Position numbers and translations under genes: made by a program. Of a stretch of 64,000 bases of DNA, positions 36,176 to 45,274 are shown piece by piece; positions within the stretch are counted from its first letter, which is position 1, and every line of letters begins with the position of its first letter. The notes under the pieces are model-generated. The model had not been told where the DNA came from. It ran no database searches and saw only the letters and a program-made list of their open reading frames with translations. The DNA comes from Myxococcales bacterium (GTDB lineage Bacteria > Myxococcota_A > Polyangia > Polyangiales > Polyangiaceae): assembly GCA_016191785.1 (NCBI GenBank), contig JACPVJ010000082.1:186001-250000 (forward strand), given 5' to 3'.

Positions 36176-37780
36176 ATGGCGCGCGTGCTTTGGGCGTTGG
36201 GTGTGGTGGTCTGCTCGGTTCAGCTGGCGGTGGGGTGCGGCAGCTCGTCGGACGACGAGGGCAGCGGTGGCAAGAGCACCGGGGGCACCGGCGGTGTCGG
36301 AGGCAGCGCTACCGGCGGCGGCGCGGGCTCCGGGGGCACGGCCGGCTCGGGGGGCACCGGCGGAGTGAGCGGCGGCGGCGGAAGCGCAGGGGTCGATGCC
36401 AGCACCGGCGGCAGTGACGCGGGAACGGATGCGGCGCCCGACGTCTCACTGGACGCGCCGGTGGACTCGCCCCCGGATGCGCCGGTGGACGTCGTGTCGG
36501 ACGCGACGGCGACCGAAGTGGACTTCGATCCGACCACCGTCAGCGTGAGTGCGACCTCGTTCCCGTCGGGCATCCAGTCGGGCGACGTGACCTGGGGCGG
36601 CGCGATGGTCTGGACGTATTACGCCGGCTCGTCTCCGTTGCGCCTGCGGGTGTACAAGCCCAGCACCCCGGGCAAGGTGTCGCTCTACCACGAGAGCACC
36701 GTCACGCCATCCGCCGACGGCTACGTCCACGTCGACGTGCCGGCCCTGCCACCGCACAGCGAGCTGTTCTACGTCTTCCTCGAAGGCACGGCCCCGGCTT
36801 TCAGCGGCCGAAGCGCGGTGGGTCGGTTGGTGACGGCGCCGCTCCCGGGGCAGAAGCCGGTGGTGCGCTTCGGCGGCACGTCGTGCACCAGCAACGGCAA
36901 GGCGCCCTTCCCTCCGCTGGAGAAGGCCGGCGGCGAGAAGCTCGACTTCTTCATCCTGGCCGGCGACACGACCTACAACGACTCGGCCACCTCGCTGAGC
37001 CAGTACCGCGCCAAATGGCTCGGGCAGGTGGGGCAGCCCACCTATCGTTCGCTCCTCGCCAGCACGGGGCACTTCGCCACCTGGGACGATCACGAGGTTG
37101 CCAACGACTGGAACCCCGAGACCTTCGACAAGGCCCGGCTGGCCAACGCCACCCAGACCTTCTTCGAGCACCTGCCGGTTCGCCGGAACACCGCCAGCCC
37201 GAATCGCATCTGGCGTAGCTTCTCGTGGGGCGACACGCTCGAAGTCTTCGTGCTCGACTCGCGCAGCGAGCGCAAGCCGTCGACCGCGTCGGGACCGAGT
37301 GCGCAGTACCTCTCGCCGGCCCAGATGACCTGGCTGAAGAACGGCCTCTCGGGCAGCACGGCGACCTTCAAGATCGTGGTGACCTCGGTCCCCATCAGCA
37401 ACATGCCGACGCTCTGGGACCTGTACGCCTTCGACCGGTGGGAGGGCTACCCGGCCCAGCGCAAGGAGCTGCTCGACCACATCACGGGCAAGAGCATCAA
37501 GGGCGTGCTCTTCGTGGCCGGGGACTTCCACCTGGGTGCGTCGGCGGCGGTCGAGCCCAGCGGCGCTGCCGCCGGCCTACGCGAGATCCTGATGGGGCCC
37601 GGCGGGCAGGACGCAAACCCGCTCTGGAACACGCTGCCGTCGAGCCAGTTCGAGTTCAAGACCGGCACCAACAACTACGTGTCGTTCGTCGCCGATCCGA
37701 ACGCGACGCCCCCGACCATCAAGGTCACCTTCATCGACGGTGCGGGCAGCAAGCTGTTCGACAAGAGCTACACGTTCTGA
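36176..37780 (+). CDS. PhoD-like phosphatase lipoprotein
   Basis: The 534-residue protein has a signal with lipobox (VQLAVGC), a Gly-rich then Asp/Pro-rich linker (to about 120) and a PhoD-type metallophosphoesterase: a Fn3-like entry domain (SGIQSGDVTWGGAMVWTYY), FILAGDTTYND, ATWDDHEVANDW and FVAGDFHLGA, the metal-binding motifs of the alkaline phosphatase D family. It should hydrolyse phosphate esters in the envelope. ATG 36176 lies 7 bases after TATGCT; ATG 36164 is inside that element, so the shorter start is preferred. Confidence 0.9.
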   Translation: MARVLWALGVVVCSVQLAVGCGSSSDDEGSGGKSTGGTGGVGGSATGGGAGSGGTAGSGGTGGVSGGGGSAGVDASTGGSDAGTDAAPDVSLDAPVDSPPDAPVDVVSDATATEVDFDPTTVSVSATSFPSGIQSGDVTWGGAMVWTYYAGSSPLRLRVYKPSTPGKVSLYHESTVTPSADGYVHVDVPALPPHSELFYVFLEGTAPAFSGRSAVGRLVTAPLPGQKPVVRFGGTSCTSNGKAPFPPLEKAGGEKLDFFILAGDTTYNDSATSLSQYRAKWLGQVGQPTYRSLLASTGHFATWDDHEVANDWNPETFDKARLANATQTFFEHLPVRRNTASPNRIWRSFSWGDTLEVFVLDSRSERKPSTASGPSAQYLSPAQMTWLKNGLSGSTATFKIVVTSVPISNMPTLWDLYAFDRWEGYPAQRKELLDHITGKSIKGVLFVAGDFHLGASAAVEPSGAAAGLREILMGPGGQDANPLWNTLPSSQFEFKTGTNNYVSFVADPNATPPTIKVTFIDGAGSKLFDKSYTF

Positions 37781-37805
37781 CCTCGTTCGGGGGAAGGTAA
37801 CAAGA

Positions 37806-38561
37806 ATGACGACGCGGGCTGCACTTGGTTTCGTGGTGGTCCTCGGAGCATGTCATGGGCGAGAGAGCCCACCCGCGCCGGCTCCGGGCAGCGCGCCGCC
37901 TTCGAGCGCGACGACCACGGCAGTCGCCGAAGGCCCCTCGGCTCCGGCAACTGCGCCACCGGCGAGCCCGCCTGAGGGCTCCAAACTGTGGACGTTCGAC
38001 TCCGACACGACAGGCTCGCCGCCTGCGGGCTTCTCGTTTGGTCGTACCGGCGACGGCCGCGAGGGCAAGTGGACGGTACGGGCCGAACCGGGGGCGCCGA
38101 GCGGCGCGAACGTCCTCGCGCAGCTCGACCAAGACTCCGAGGACTACCGCTTCCCCGTCGCGTTCGCGAACGACCCCGTGCTGCGCGACCTGGACCTCAG
38201 CGTTCGCTGCAAGCCGGTTTCCGGAAGCGTGGACCAGGCCTGCGGGCTGGTCTTCCGCCTGGCGGACGCGAACAACTACTACGTCACCCGCGCCAATCCC
38301 CTCGAGAGCAACGTTCGGCTCTACTTCGTCAAGGCTAGCAAGCGTCAGCAGCTCGCCAGCTGGAGCGGCAAGGTGACGTCGGGCGTCTGGCACACTTACC
38401 GCGTCGTCGCCCGGGGAGACCGTCTCGAGGTGCACTGGGATGGCGCGAAGGTCATCGAGCAAACCGACCAGACCTTCGGCAACGCCGGCAGGGTCGGCGT
38501 GTGGACGAAGGCCGATTCATTGACCTATTTCGACGACCTGGCGGTGAAGGCGCTCGAATGA
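37806..38561 (+). CDS. LamG-like lipoprotein, first gene of the ABC importer operon
   Basis: The 251-residue protein has a lipoprotein signal (VVVLGAC), a Pro/Ala linker and, from about residue 60, a concanavalin-like sandwich of the DUF1080 / 3-keto-disaccharide-hydrolase-like type (ACGLVFRLADANNYYVTRAN, GVWHTYRVVARGDRLEVHWD). GGAAGG lies before the ATG. Its stop overlaps the start of the binding-protein gene (ATGA), so it is coupled to the importer. A glycan- or siderophore-binding accessory role is inferred from context only. Confidence 0.82.
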   Translation: MTTRAALGFVVVLGACHGRESPPAPAPGSAPPSSATTTAVAEGPSAPATAPPASPPEGSKLWTFDSDTTGSPPAGFSFGRTGDGREGKWTVRAEPGAPSGANVLAQLDQDSEDYRFPVAFANDPVLRDLDLSVRCKPVSGSVDQACGLVFRLADANNYYVTRANPLESNVRLYFVKASKRQQLASWSGKVTSGVWHTYRVVARGDRLEVHWDGAKVIEQTDQTFGNAGRVGVWTKADSLTYFDDLAVKALE

Positions 38562-39610
38562 GGGTGAACGCCGATTCGACCCTGTTTGACCGACTCGTGT
38601 CCGTGCGCGCGATCTACTGGGTCGTCACTGTCGCCCTTGGAGCCGCGGTGCTGAACGGCGGCTGTCGTCGCGCGACACCAAACCAGGTGGTCGTCTACAC
38701 CTCGGTCGATCAGGTGTTCTCGGAGCCTGTGTTTCGCACGTTCGAGCGGCGAGGCACGCAGATCCGGAGCCTCTTCGACACCGAAGAGACGAAGAGCACC
38801 GGGGTCCTCAATCGTCTCTTGACGGAAGCCCCGAATCCCCAGGCGGACGTGTTCTGGTCCGGGGACCCGATGCGCGCCCTCGTTCTGGTCGAGAAGGGCC
38901 TCGTCGAGCGCTACATCGCGCCCAACGCCTCGGCGATCCCGGAGCAGTTCAGAGCGGCAGATGGAGCGTGGACCGGGTTTGCGGCTCGGGCGCGCGTGAT
39001 CTTGGTCAATCGGAACAGAGTCGCGACAGGGGACGCCCCGCGGTCGATTCGCGATCTCGCTAGCCCGCAATTCAAGGGTCAGTGCGCGATGGCGAATCCG
39101 CTCTACGGCACGACGACGATGCACGTGGCGGCGCTGTTCGCTGCCTGGGGTGACGCTGACGCGAAGGCGTTCCTTCAGGCCGTCAAGTCGAACGGGGTTC
39201 GCATCGCCAGCTCGAACGGCGAGGTGAAGCGGCTGGTCGCCAGTGGCGAGGCGGCGATCGGCCTGACCGACACCGACGACGCCCACGAAGCGCTCGAAGC
39301 GAAGGCCCCGGTCGATGTGGTGTGGCCCGATCAAGAGGGCCTCGGGACGCTGGTGATGCCCACGGTGGTGGTGCTCGTCAAGGGCGGACCACATCCGGAC
39401 GCCGGGCGGCGCCTGATCGACTTTCTCCTGTCTGCGGAGGTCGAGCGGCGGATGGCCGAGAAAGCGGCGCACATGCCGCTGCGCGGCGATGTGACCGTCC
39501 CAGGCGTGCGCCGGATCGCCGAGGTCCGCGCGATGCAGGTCGACTACCAGCGCGTCGCGGCCGAGATGCAGCGAATCCAGCCCTGGCTCCGCGACTGGGT
39601 TGGGCTGTGA
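38558..39610 (+). CDS. ABC importer substrate-binding lipoprotein, iron(III) type
   Basis: The 350-residue protein has an N-terminal signal with AAVLNGGC as probable lipobox, then the FbpA/FutA-like pattern: VVVYTSVDQVFSEPVFRTFE, QADVFWSGDPMRALVLVEKG, and HMPLRGDVTVPGV near the C-terminus. This class binds ferric iron (or, in relatives, phosphonates and sulfate) for import. The Tyr pair that binds iron in FbpA is not clearly present, so the ligand is uncertain. It overlaps both neighbours by four bases. Confidence 0.9.
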   Translation: MRVNADSTLFDRLVSVRAIYWVVTVALGAAVLNGGCRRATPNQVVVYTSVDQVFSEPVFRTFERRGTQIRSLFDTEETKSTGVLNRLLTEAPNPQADVFWSGDPMRALVLVEKGLVERYIAPNASAIPEQFRAADGAWTGFAARARVILVNRNRVATGDAPRSIRDLASPQFKGQCAMANPLYGTTTMHVAALFAAWGDADAKAFLQAVKSNGVRIASSNGEVKRLVASGEAAIGLTDTDDAHEALEAKAPVDVVWPDQEGLGTLVMPTVVVLVKGGPHPDAGRRLIDFLLSAEVERRMAEKAAHMPLRGDVTVPGVRRIAEVRAMQVDYQRVAAEMQRIQPWLRDWVGL

Positions 39611-41127
39611 GGGTGGCGGGCGGGCGGGCCGAGAGCCTCTCTCTGGCCGCAGCGGGCGCCGTCGTCGCGCTGCTCGTCGTCGTGCCACTCGTCGCCGTGG
39701 CGACGCGCGCCGATACCTCTAGCCTCGGGGTGCTCACGCAAGGGCGAGCCTGGGTGCTCCTCGGCCGCTCCATCGTGCTCGCGACCAGCGTCACCGTGGG
39801 TGCGCTCGTGATCGGGATCCCGTGCGGAGCCGTGTTCGCACGCGCCCGCGTCCCGGCCCTGCGCAGCCTCTTCGCGCTCCACCTCGCACCGGTCTTCTTG
39901 CCCCCGTTCTTCGCCGCGTTGGGCTGGTTCCACCTCTTCGGGGCGCGCGCTTCCGGCTCGTCGGTGCTGTTCAGCCCCGCCGGCGCGTGGGCAGTTCTCA
40001 CCTTCGCGTTCGCCCCAATCGTGACCGGACTCACGGCGATCGGCATCCGCGCGCTCGACCCGTCGCTCGAGGAGGCGGCTCGCTTGGTTGCTCGTCCCTG
40101 GCGCGTCGTCACTCGGATCCTGGTGCCAGCGGCGGGTCGACAGATCGCGATCGGGGGGCTGATTGTCTTCGCGCTGACGCTGGGCGAGCTCGGAGCTCCG
40201 ATGTTCCTCCGCGTCGACGTGTACCCGGCCGCCGTGTTCGCGCGCCTCGGCGGCATGGATCTCCAGCTCGGCGAGGCCGCCGTGCTCAGCCTTCCAATCG
40301 TCGCCCTGGCGGCGCTGCTCGTCGCTGGCGAAGCTCGACTGTTCGGGCGCTCCCATGCGGGTGCGCTCACGCTCCGGGACCGAGCGCGCGAGTCGCTCGA
40401 TCTGGGCCCCGGCGCCCACGCCCTCGCGATCGCGGCCGCCCTCGTCTCGATGACTCCCCTGCTCGTGCTGGCCGGTCACGGAATGCGCGAAGTCGGTCGG
40501 GTCGGCGAGTGGCTCGGCTCGTCGATCGCGAACGGTCTGCTCGCGTCGTTGGCCACCGCGACGGTCGCCACGCTCGGAGGACTTGGCCTTGGCCACGCGC
40601 TCGGACGAGGGCGTTGGATGGCGCGGATCGTGACGACGGCGCTCCTCTTCGGGTTCTTCGTCCCCTCGGCCGTGCTCGGCGTCGGCATCGTCGCGGCCTG
40701 GAATCGGCCCTCCACAGAGGTCGTCTACGGGAGCGCGGGCATCCTCGTCTTGGCGTTCCTGGCGCGCTATTCCTGGCTTTCCATCCGCGTCATCGCTGCG
40801 TTCGTCGCGCAACGCTCGAGCACCTACGAGGAGGCCGCCGCGGTGGCAGGCGCCGGCTATTTCCGGCGGCTCGCGCGGGTCGTCGCCCCGATGGAGCGCC
40901 GCGGCCTGGTTCTCGCGTTCGGGCTGACCCTCGTGTTCTGCCTGCGTGACCTCGAGACGGCGGTGCTCCTCTACCCACCCGGAGGCGAGCCGCTCACGGT
41001 GCGCATCTTCACGCTGGAGGCCAACGGCCCAACTCGAGTCGTCGCCGCGCTCGCCGTCGTCCACGTCGCGGTCACGCTGGCGGCGTTGCTCGTGGTGGGC
41101 TGGGGCTTCCGCGGGAGCCGCGCATGA
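39607..41127 (+). CDS. ABC importer permease, two fused halves
   Basis: The 506-residue membrane protein has about twelve hydrophobic segments in two repeats, each with an EAA loop for ATPase contact: EEAARLVARPWRVVTRILVP (about 155) and EEAAAVAGAGYFRRLARVVA (about 408). This two-in-one design is typical of FbpB/AfuB iron permeases. GTG 39607 overlaps the stop of the binding protein; its stop overlaps the ATPase start. Confidence 0.92.
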   Translation: MRVAGGRAESLSLAAAGAVVALLVVVPLVAVATRADTSSLGVLTQGRAWVLLGRSIVLATSVTVGALVIGIPCGAVFARARVPALRSLFALHLAPVFLPPFFAALGWFHLFGARASGSSVLFSPAGAWAVLTFAFAPIVTGLTAIGIRALDPSLEEAARLVARPWRVVTRILVPAAGRQIAIGGLIVFALTLGELGAPMFLRVDVYPAAVFARLGGMDLQLGEAAVLSLPIVALAALLVAGEARLFGRSHAGALTLRDRARESLDLGPGAHALAIAAALVSMTPLLVLAGHGMREVGRVGEWLGSSIANGLLASLATATVATLGGLGLGHALGRGRWMARIVTTALLFGFFVPSAVLGVGIVAAWNRPSTEVVYGSAGILVLAFLARYSWLSIRVIAAFVAQRSSTYEEAAAVAGAGYFRRLARVVAPMERRGLVLAFGLTLVFCLRDLETAVLLYPPGGEPLTVRIFTLEANGPTRVVAALAVVHVAVTLAALLVVGWGFRGSRA

Positions 41128-41864
41128 CGGCGATCGTGGAGCTCGAGGGTGTGACGCTGGTCGCGAACGGTCAGCGCATCGTCGATGATATCTCGCTGGC
41201 CGTGGAGTCGGGGGAGGTCGTGGCCCTCGCGGGACCGTCGGGCTCGGGGAAGACGTCGATCCTGCGGATGGTCCTGGGTCTGGTGGCGCCCACGCGGGGG
41301 GTCGTGCGACTTCGGGGGAAGGAGGTGAGCCGAGATGGACGCGTTCTGGTCCCGCCGGAAGAGCGCGGCCTCGCGATGGTCTTCCAGGACCTCGCCCTCT
41401 GGCCGCATCTCTCGGTGCTCGGAAACGTCGCGTTCGCGCTCGAGACCCGCGGCGTCCCGAAGCGGGACCGCGACCTCCGGGTGAGCGTCGCGCTCGAACG
41501 CGTCGGCCTGGCGGGGTTCGATCGCCGCGCCCCGGCAACCCTCTCTGGCGGCGAGCGCCAGCGCGTTGCCATCGCGCGCGCGCTGGTCGCCGCTTCTGAC
41601 CTGATGCTGTTCGACGAAGCGCTGGCTAGCCTCGACCTCGCGATCGAAGAGGAGCTCTTGGCGTTGCTCGACGGCATCCTTCGCGAGCAGGCCTCCGCCG
41701 CGCTCTACGTCTCGCACGAGCCGCGGGAAGCGCGGCGACTCGCCCGCCGCATCGCGGTGCTGGAACGCGGGCGATTGGTCCAGCTCGGAACGCCGAGCGA
41801 GCTCCTTGCGCAGCCACGAACGAGCTTCGTCAGGGCGTTCAGCGGCGCGCTCGCCGGCCGGTGA
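41124..41864 (+). CDS. ABC importer ATPase
   Basis: The 246-residue protein has Walker A GPSGSGKT (37-44), Q-loop FQD (87-89), signature LSGGERQRVAIARA (140-153), Walker B MLFDEA (161-166) and an H-loop YVSHEP. It has no C-terminal regulatory domain. It powers the importer encoded by the two genes before it. It ends 5 bases from the convergent gsk stop. Confidence 0.95.
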   Translation: MTAIVELEGVTLVANGQRIVDDISLAVESGEVVALAGPSGSGKTSILRMVLGLVAPTRGVVRLRGKEVSRDGRVLVPPEERGLAMVFQDLALWPHLSVLGNVAFALETRGVPKRDRDLRVSVALERVGLAGFDRRAPATLSGGERQRVAIARALVAASDLMLFDEALASLDLAIEEELLALLDGILREQASAALYVSHEPREARRLARRIAVLERGRLVQLGTPSELLAQPRTSFVRAFSGALAGR

Positions 41865-41868
41865 CGGG

Positions 41869-43173
41869 TCACATCGCCCAGTACTTCTCGTCGTCGAGGC
41901 CTTCTTCGCGCTCCGGCAGCACGCGGGTGAGCCGTGGCGACGATTGAACCAGCACCTCGTAGCTCACGCGGTTGGCATAGCGACAGACCTGGCTCATCGA
42001 CGAATAGGTCAAGAACTCGCGGGCGTGCTTGGCCGAGGCCGGCACCCGTTGACGGTGGTAGCGGTTCGCAGAGATGTCGTGCAAGAGCGCCGAGAGCGCG
42101 CCGTCCCCTGCGCCGTTCGCGCTGGTGATGCGGACCGGACCGCCGTGGTACGGCGCGATGTGCGCGAAGACCTTGATCGGATCGGCGCACGCGCGCTTGG
42201 CCATGGGCCGGCTGAATTCGTATCGGTTGAACTCGGGGATCGCGCCCGGCAAGAGCGGGTAGCGGGTCTCGCGCTTCACGTCGTCGTCGGTGTATCCGGC
42301 CAGATAGAGCCCAACGGGACCGGCGGTGCAGAGCACGAGGTCGGCGAAGTCTAGCGTGCGCTCGCACGCCAGCAAGGGGTCGGCGGCGCCGGTCAGGGCC
42401 TCACCTTCCTCTTCGTTCATGGCCACCACGTCCACCCACTCCGAGATGAACGTTCGCCAGAACTCGGGGCGCTCGGCGATGATGAAGCGCGTGCCCAGGG
42501 TGAGGACGACGGGCACGCCGTTGTCGCGCGCGAGGGTGATCGCTCGTCGGGTCGCCTCGGGCATCGGCTCGCCTGCGCTCGCTCGCATCAGGTAAGCAGA
42601 GATGACCAGCGCCGCCGCGTGGGGAAACACCGAAGCGGGCACGCTCTCGGGGCAGAGGTCGTTCATCCTTCCCGCGCTGATCGCGAACGTGCGCTCGCCG
42701 TCCGGAGTGATCAGCGCGAAGCAACGCCCAATCGGGCCGTCCACCGGCTGCAGGTGGTCGAGGCTCACTCGGCTCGACGTGCTGGCCAGGTAGCGGTAAC
42801 CGGAGGTACCGAAACGGATCGGGTCGCTCATCACGCCGAGCAAGATCGACGCATCGTCCGCGAGCAGCGAGTAGTTGTGCAGGGTGTTCCCCACCGTCCC
42901 GCCGGCGAACTCGGAAATCTGCCCGGCGGCAAAGAGCTCGTCGTAGAGCGTCGCCGCACGCTCGCTGGCAATCAAGGTCGAGGCGCCCTTCGGGAGCTCG
43001 TAGCGCGCGAGCAGGTCGTCCGACACGCGCGCGTCGATGTCGACCAGCGTCTGGTCGACGCCGACGACGTGGATCTCGACCTCTGGCGCATCGAGCCCCG
43101 CGTGGTGCAAGAGCGGGTCCCGCTCGTGGACCGGAAAGTAGTGCTTGTGCTTGCGACGGCCCGGGAAGCGCAC
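41869..43173 (-). CDS. gsk: Inosine-guanosine kinase
   Basis: The 434-residue PfkB-family kinase matches E. coli Gsk closely along its entire length (from memory): MRFPGRRKHKHYFPVHERDP, VVGVDQTLVDIDA, FAGGTVGNTLHNYS, MPEATRRAI, VLTLGTRFIIAE, SANGAGDGALSALLHDI (the catalytic Asp) and SPRLTRVLPERE. It phosphorylates inosine and guanosine to IMP and GMP in purine salvage. The length and both termini agree with the family, so the start is firm. Divergent from the cytochrome cd1 gene over 96 bases. Confidence 0.95.
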   Translation of the reverse strand: MRFPGRRKHKHYFPVHERDPLLHHAGLDAPEVEIHVVGVDQTLVDIDARVSDDLLARYELPKGASTLIASERAATLYDELFAAGQISEFAGGTVGNTLHNYSLLADDASILLGVMSDPIRFGTSGYRYLASTSSRVSLDHLQPVDGPIGRCFALITPDGERTFAISAGRMNDLCPESVPASVFPHAAALVISAYLMRASAGEPMPEATRRAITLARDNGVPVVLTLGTRFIIAERPEFWRTFISEWVDVVAMNEEEGEALTGAADPLLACERTLDFADLVLCTAGPVGLYLAGYTDDDVKRETRYPLLPGAIPEFNRYEFSRPMAKRACADPIKVFAHIAPYHGGPVRITSANGAGDGALSALLHDISANRYHRQRVPASAKHAREFLTYSSMSQVCRYANRVSYEVLVQSSPRLTRVLPEREEGLDDEKYWAM

Positions 43174-43269
43174 GGCCCCTTCCTTGCTTCAGCGCTGCCG
43201 CGAGCGCAAGCCGTGCGCGCCGAGGAAGGGGTTGTCGAGAGCGCCCGCCGTCGGGCACCATGCGGGGCG

Positions 43270-45201
43270 ATGCGGGGTACTACGGTTCTGGCACTCCTCT
43301 TCGGGCTCCTCGCCGCGAGCTGCGACAAGCCCACCACCGCCGCGCCGGAGGCAGGGCCCTCGGCCAGCGCGCCCCTCGCCCCGCCCACTCAAACCGCCAT
43401 CACCGGGCGCCTGGTCTTCGAAGCGAACTGCGTGGGCTGCCACACGGTGGGCGAAGGGGATCGCACCGGCCCGGATCTGAAGGACGTGGGCAAGCGCCGT
43501 CAGCGCGACTGGCTGGTGCGCTGGATCAAGAACCCGGCGCAGATGGGCGAGACCGATCACATTGGCCGGGCGATCTCGAAAAAGTACGGCGACGTGATCA
43601 TGCCGACCCTCGAGCTCACCGACGAGCAGATCGAGCAGCTGCTCGCCTTCTTCGACGACGCCAGCGTGCGCGGTTACCAGGTCGCCGAACGCGCGGCCCG
43701 GCAGCTCGCGGGCCCCGATCTCGAGAAGGCGCAAGCCCTCTTCTTCGATCGCTGCGCGGGGTGTCACGGGTCGCTGCGACAGGGCGCCTCTGCTCCCGCC
43801 ATCACTCCCGAGCGCGCGAAACAGATCGGCAGCGCAAGTCTGGCCGCCACCCTGAACCACGGCCGCCCCGGCGGCATGCCCGCGTGGGGTGAGCTCGGCA
43901 TCCTGTCCGCCCACGAGGTCGACCTCTTGGCGAACTACCTTCAGCTTCCGCCGGCGACCCGACCCGAGCTTCCCTTCGACGCCGTCAAGAAGGCCTGGAA
44001 CCTGGTCACCTCGATGGCGGAGCGTCCGAAGAAGGCGGCGCACACCCGCAAGACGCAGAACTTCTTCGCCGTGGTGCTCAGAGATCAGGGGTACGTCGCG
44101 ATCCTGGATGGTGACACGCGCGAGCGCTTGGTCCAGGTCGACGTGGGCTTCGCGGTGGAGCTGGTTCGAGCCTCGGCGTCCGGTCGCTATCTGTACGCGA
44201 TGGGGCGAGACGGCCGCATCACGCTGATCGACCTGTTCGCCAACCCGCCGAGCATCGCGGCCCAGGCCCGCGGCTGCTTCGACGGGCGGACGCTCGAGGC
44301 GAGCCGCGCCAAGCCGGACAAGCTCTTGATCCAGGGCTGCTACTGGCCGCCGCAGTACGTGGTGTTCGACGGGGAGACGCTCGAGCCCTTGCACGTCGAG
44401 GGCCTCTCGGGGGACGGGGACGGCGGCCCCGTCAGCGGCGAGGCGCGGGTCGGCACCATCCTGGCGCCACGCGGCAAACCGTGGTGGGCGCTCGGCCTGA
44501 TGGACTCGGGTGAGGTCGCGCTGGTGGACTACGACAAGCCCGGCTACGGGATCTCGACGCGCATCCCGGCGGAGCGCGGGATGATCGGCGGGGGGCTCGA
44601 TCCGAGTGGGCGTTACGCCTCGGTGCCGACGCCGACCCAGAACCAGCTCTTGGTGGTCGACCTGGGCGAGAAGAAGCAGGTCGCCAAGGTCCCGACCGGC
44701 AAAGGGCCTCGCCCCGACCCGGGCGCTCGCTGGGAAGATCCGAAACATGGCCTGGTCGCGGCCATCCCCCACCTCGCCGAGGACAAGCTCCTGGTCTATG
44801 GCATCGACCAAAGGAGGAAGAACGAGCTCTGGAAGGTCGTGCGCGAGATCGACGGCGTGCCGGCGGGCGCCCTCAACGTGCGAACGCACCCGAAGTCGCC
44901 GTGGGTGTGGCTCGACTCGCCGGCGAACCCCAAGCCCGAGCTGGCGCGGCAGATCTGCGTCCTCTCCAAGAAAGAGGGCAAGGTGCACAAGTGTTGGTCG
45001 CCTCGCCCGACGGGGCGGGTCATGCATTTCGAGTACAACCAGACCGGCAGCGAGGTGTGGGTGTCGGGTTGGGACAAGAAGGGCGCGTTGATCATCTACG
45101 AGGACGCCACTCTCCAGGAGGTCCAGCGCATCGAGGCAGACTGGGTCGTGAACCCGATGAGCAAGCTCAACGTGTTCAACGCAGCGAACGACGTGTACTA
45201 G
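43270..45201 (+). CDS. Cytochrome cd1-type protein with two c-heme motifs (NirS/NirN-like)
   Basis: The 643-residue exported protein has a lipobox-like AASC (Cys 18), two c-type heme sites (CVGCH at 54-58 and CAGCH at 162-166) and, from about residue 240, an eight-bladed propeller resembling the heme d1 domain of nitrite reductase NirS (QNFFAVVLRDQGYVAILDGD ... SKLNVFNAANDVY at the C-terminus, like NirS). NirS normally has one c heme; the extra domain could relay electrons. It may reduce nitrite to nitric oxide, but NirN/NirF-type roles are possible. No nir or d1-biosynthesis gene is adjacent. ATG 43270 was chosen for the signal peptide. Confidence 0.88.
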   Translation: MRGTTVLALLFGLLAASCDKPTTAAPEAGPSASAPLAPPTQTAITGRLVFEANCVGCHTVGEGDRTGPDLKDVGKRRQRDWLVRWIKNPAQMGETDHIGRAISKKYGDVIMPTLELTDEQIEQLLAFFDDASVRGYQVAERAARQLAGPDLEKAQALFFDRCAGCHGSLRQGASAPAITPERAKQIGSASLAATLNHGRPGGMPAWGELGILSAHEVDLLANYLQLPPATRPELPFDAVKKAWNLVTSMAERPKKAAHTRKTQNFFAVVLRDQGYVAILDGDTRERLVQVDVGFAVELVRASASGRYLYAMGRDGRITLIDLFANPPSIAAQARGCFDGRTLEASRAKPDKLLIQGCYWPPQYVVFDGETLEPLHVEGLSGDGDGGPVSGEARVGTILAPRGKPWWALGLMDSGEVALVDYDKPGYGISTRIPAERGMIGGGLDPSGRYASVPTPTQNQLLVVDLGEKKQVAKVPTGKGPRPDPGARWEDPKHGLVAAIPHLAEDKLLVYGIDQRRKNELWKVVREIDGVPAGALNVRTHPKSPWVWLDSPANPKPELARQICVLSKKEGKVHKCWSPRPTGRVMHFEYNQTGSEVWVSGWDKKGALIIYEDATLQEVQRIEADWVVNPMSKLNVFNAANDVY

Positions 45202-45274
45202 CCGCGCCGCGCGGGAAGCGAACCCAGCGCACGGGGCGTCCCCAGCCGGTGTTAGACTGGGCGGCTCGTTCGAG

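Noticed and set aside
39544..41538. 664-residue minus-strand frame
   Set aside because: Antisense to the permease and ATPase genes, which have clear motifs and four-base overlaps.
43260..43269. Upstream ATG at 43260 for the cytochrome gene
   Set aside because: It is out of frame; the ATG at 43270 begins the signal peptide.
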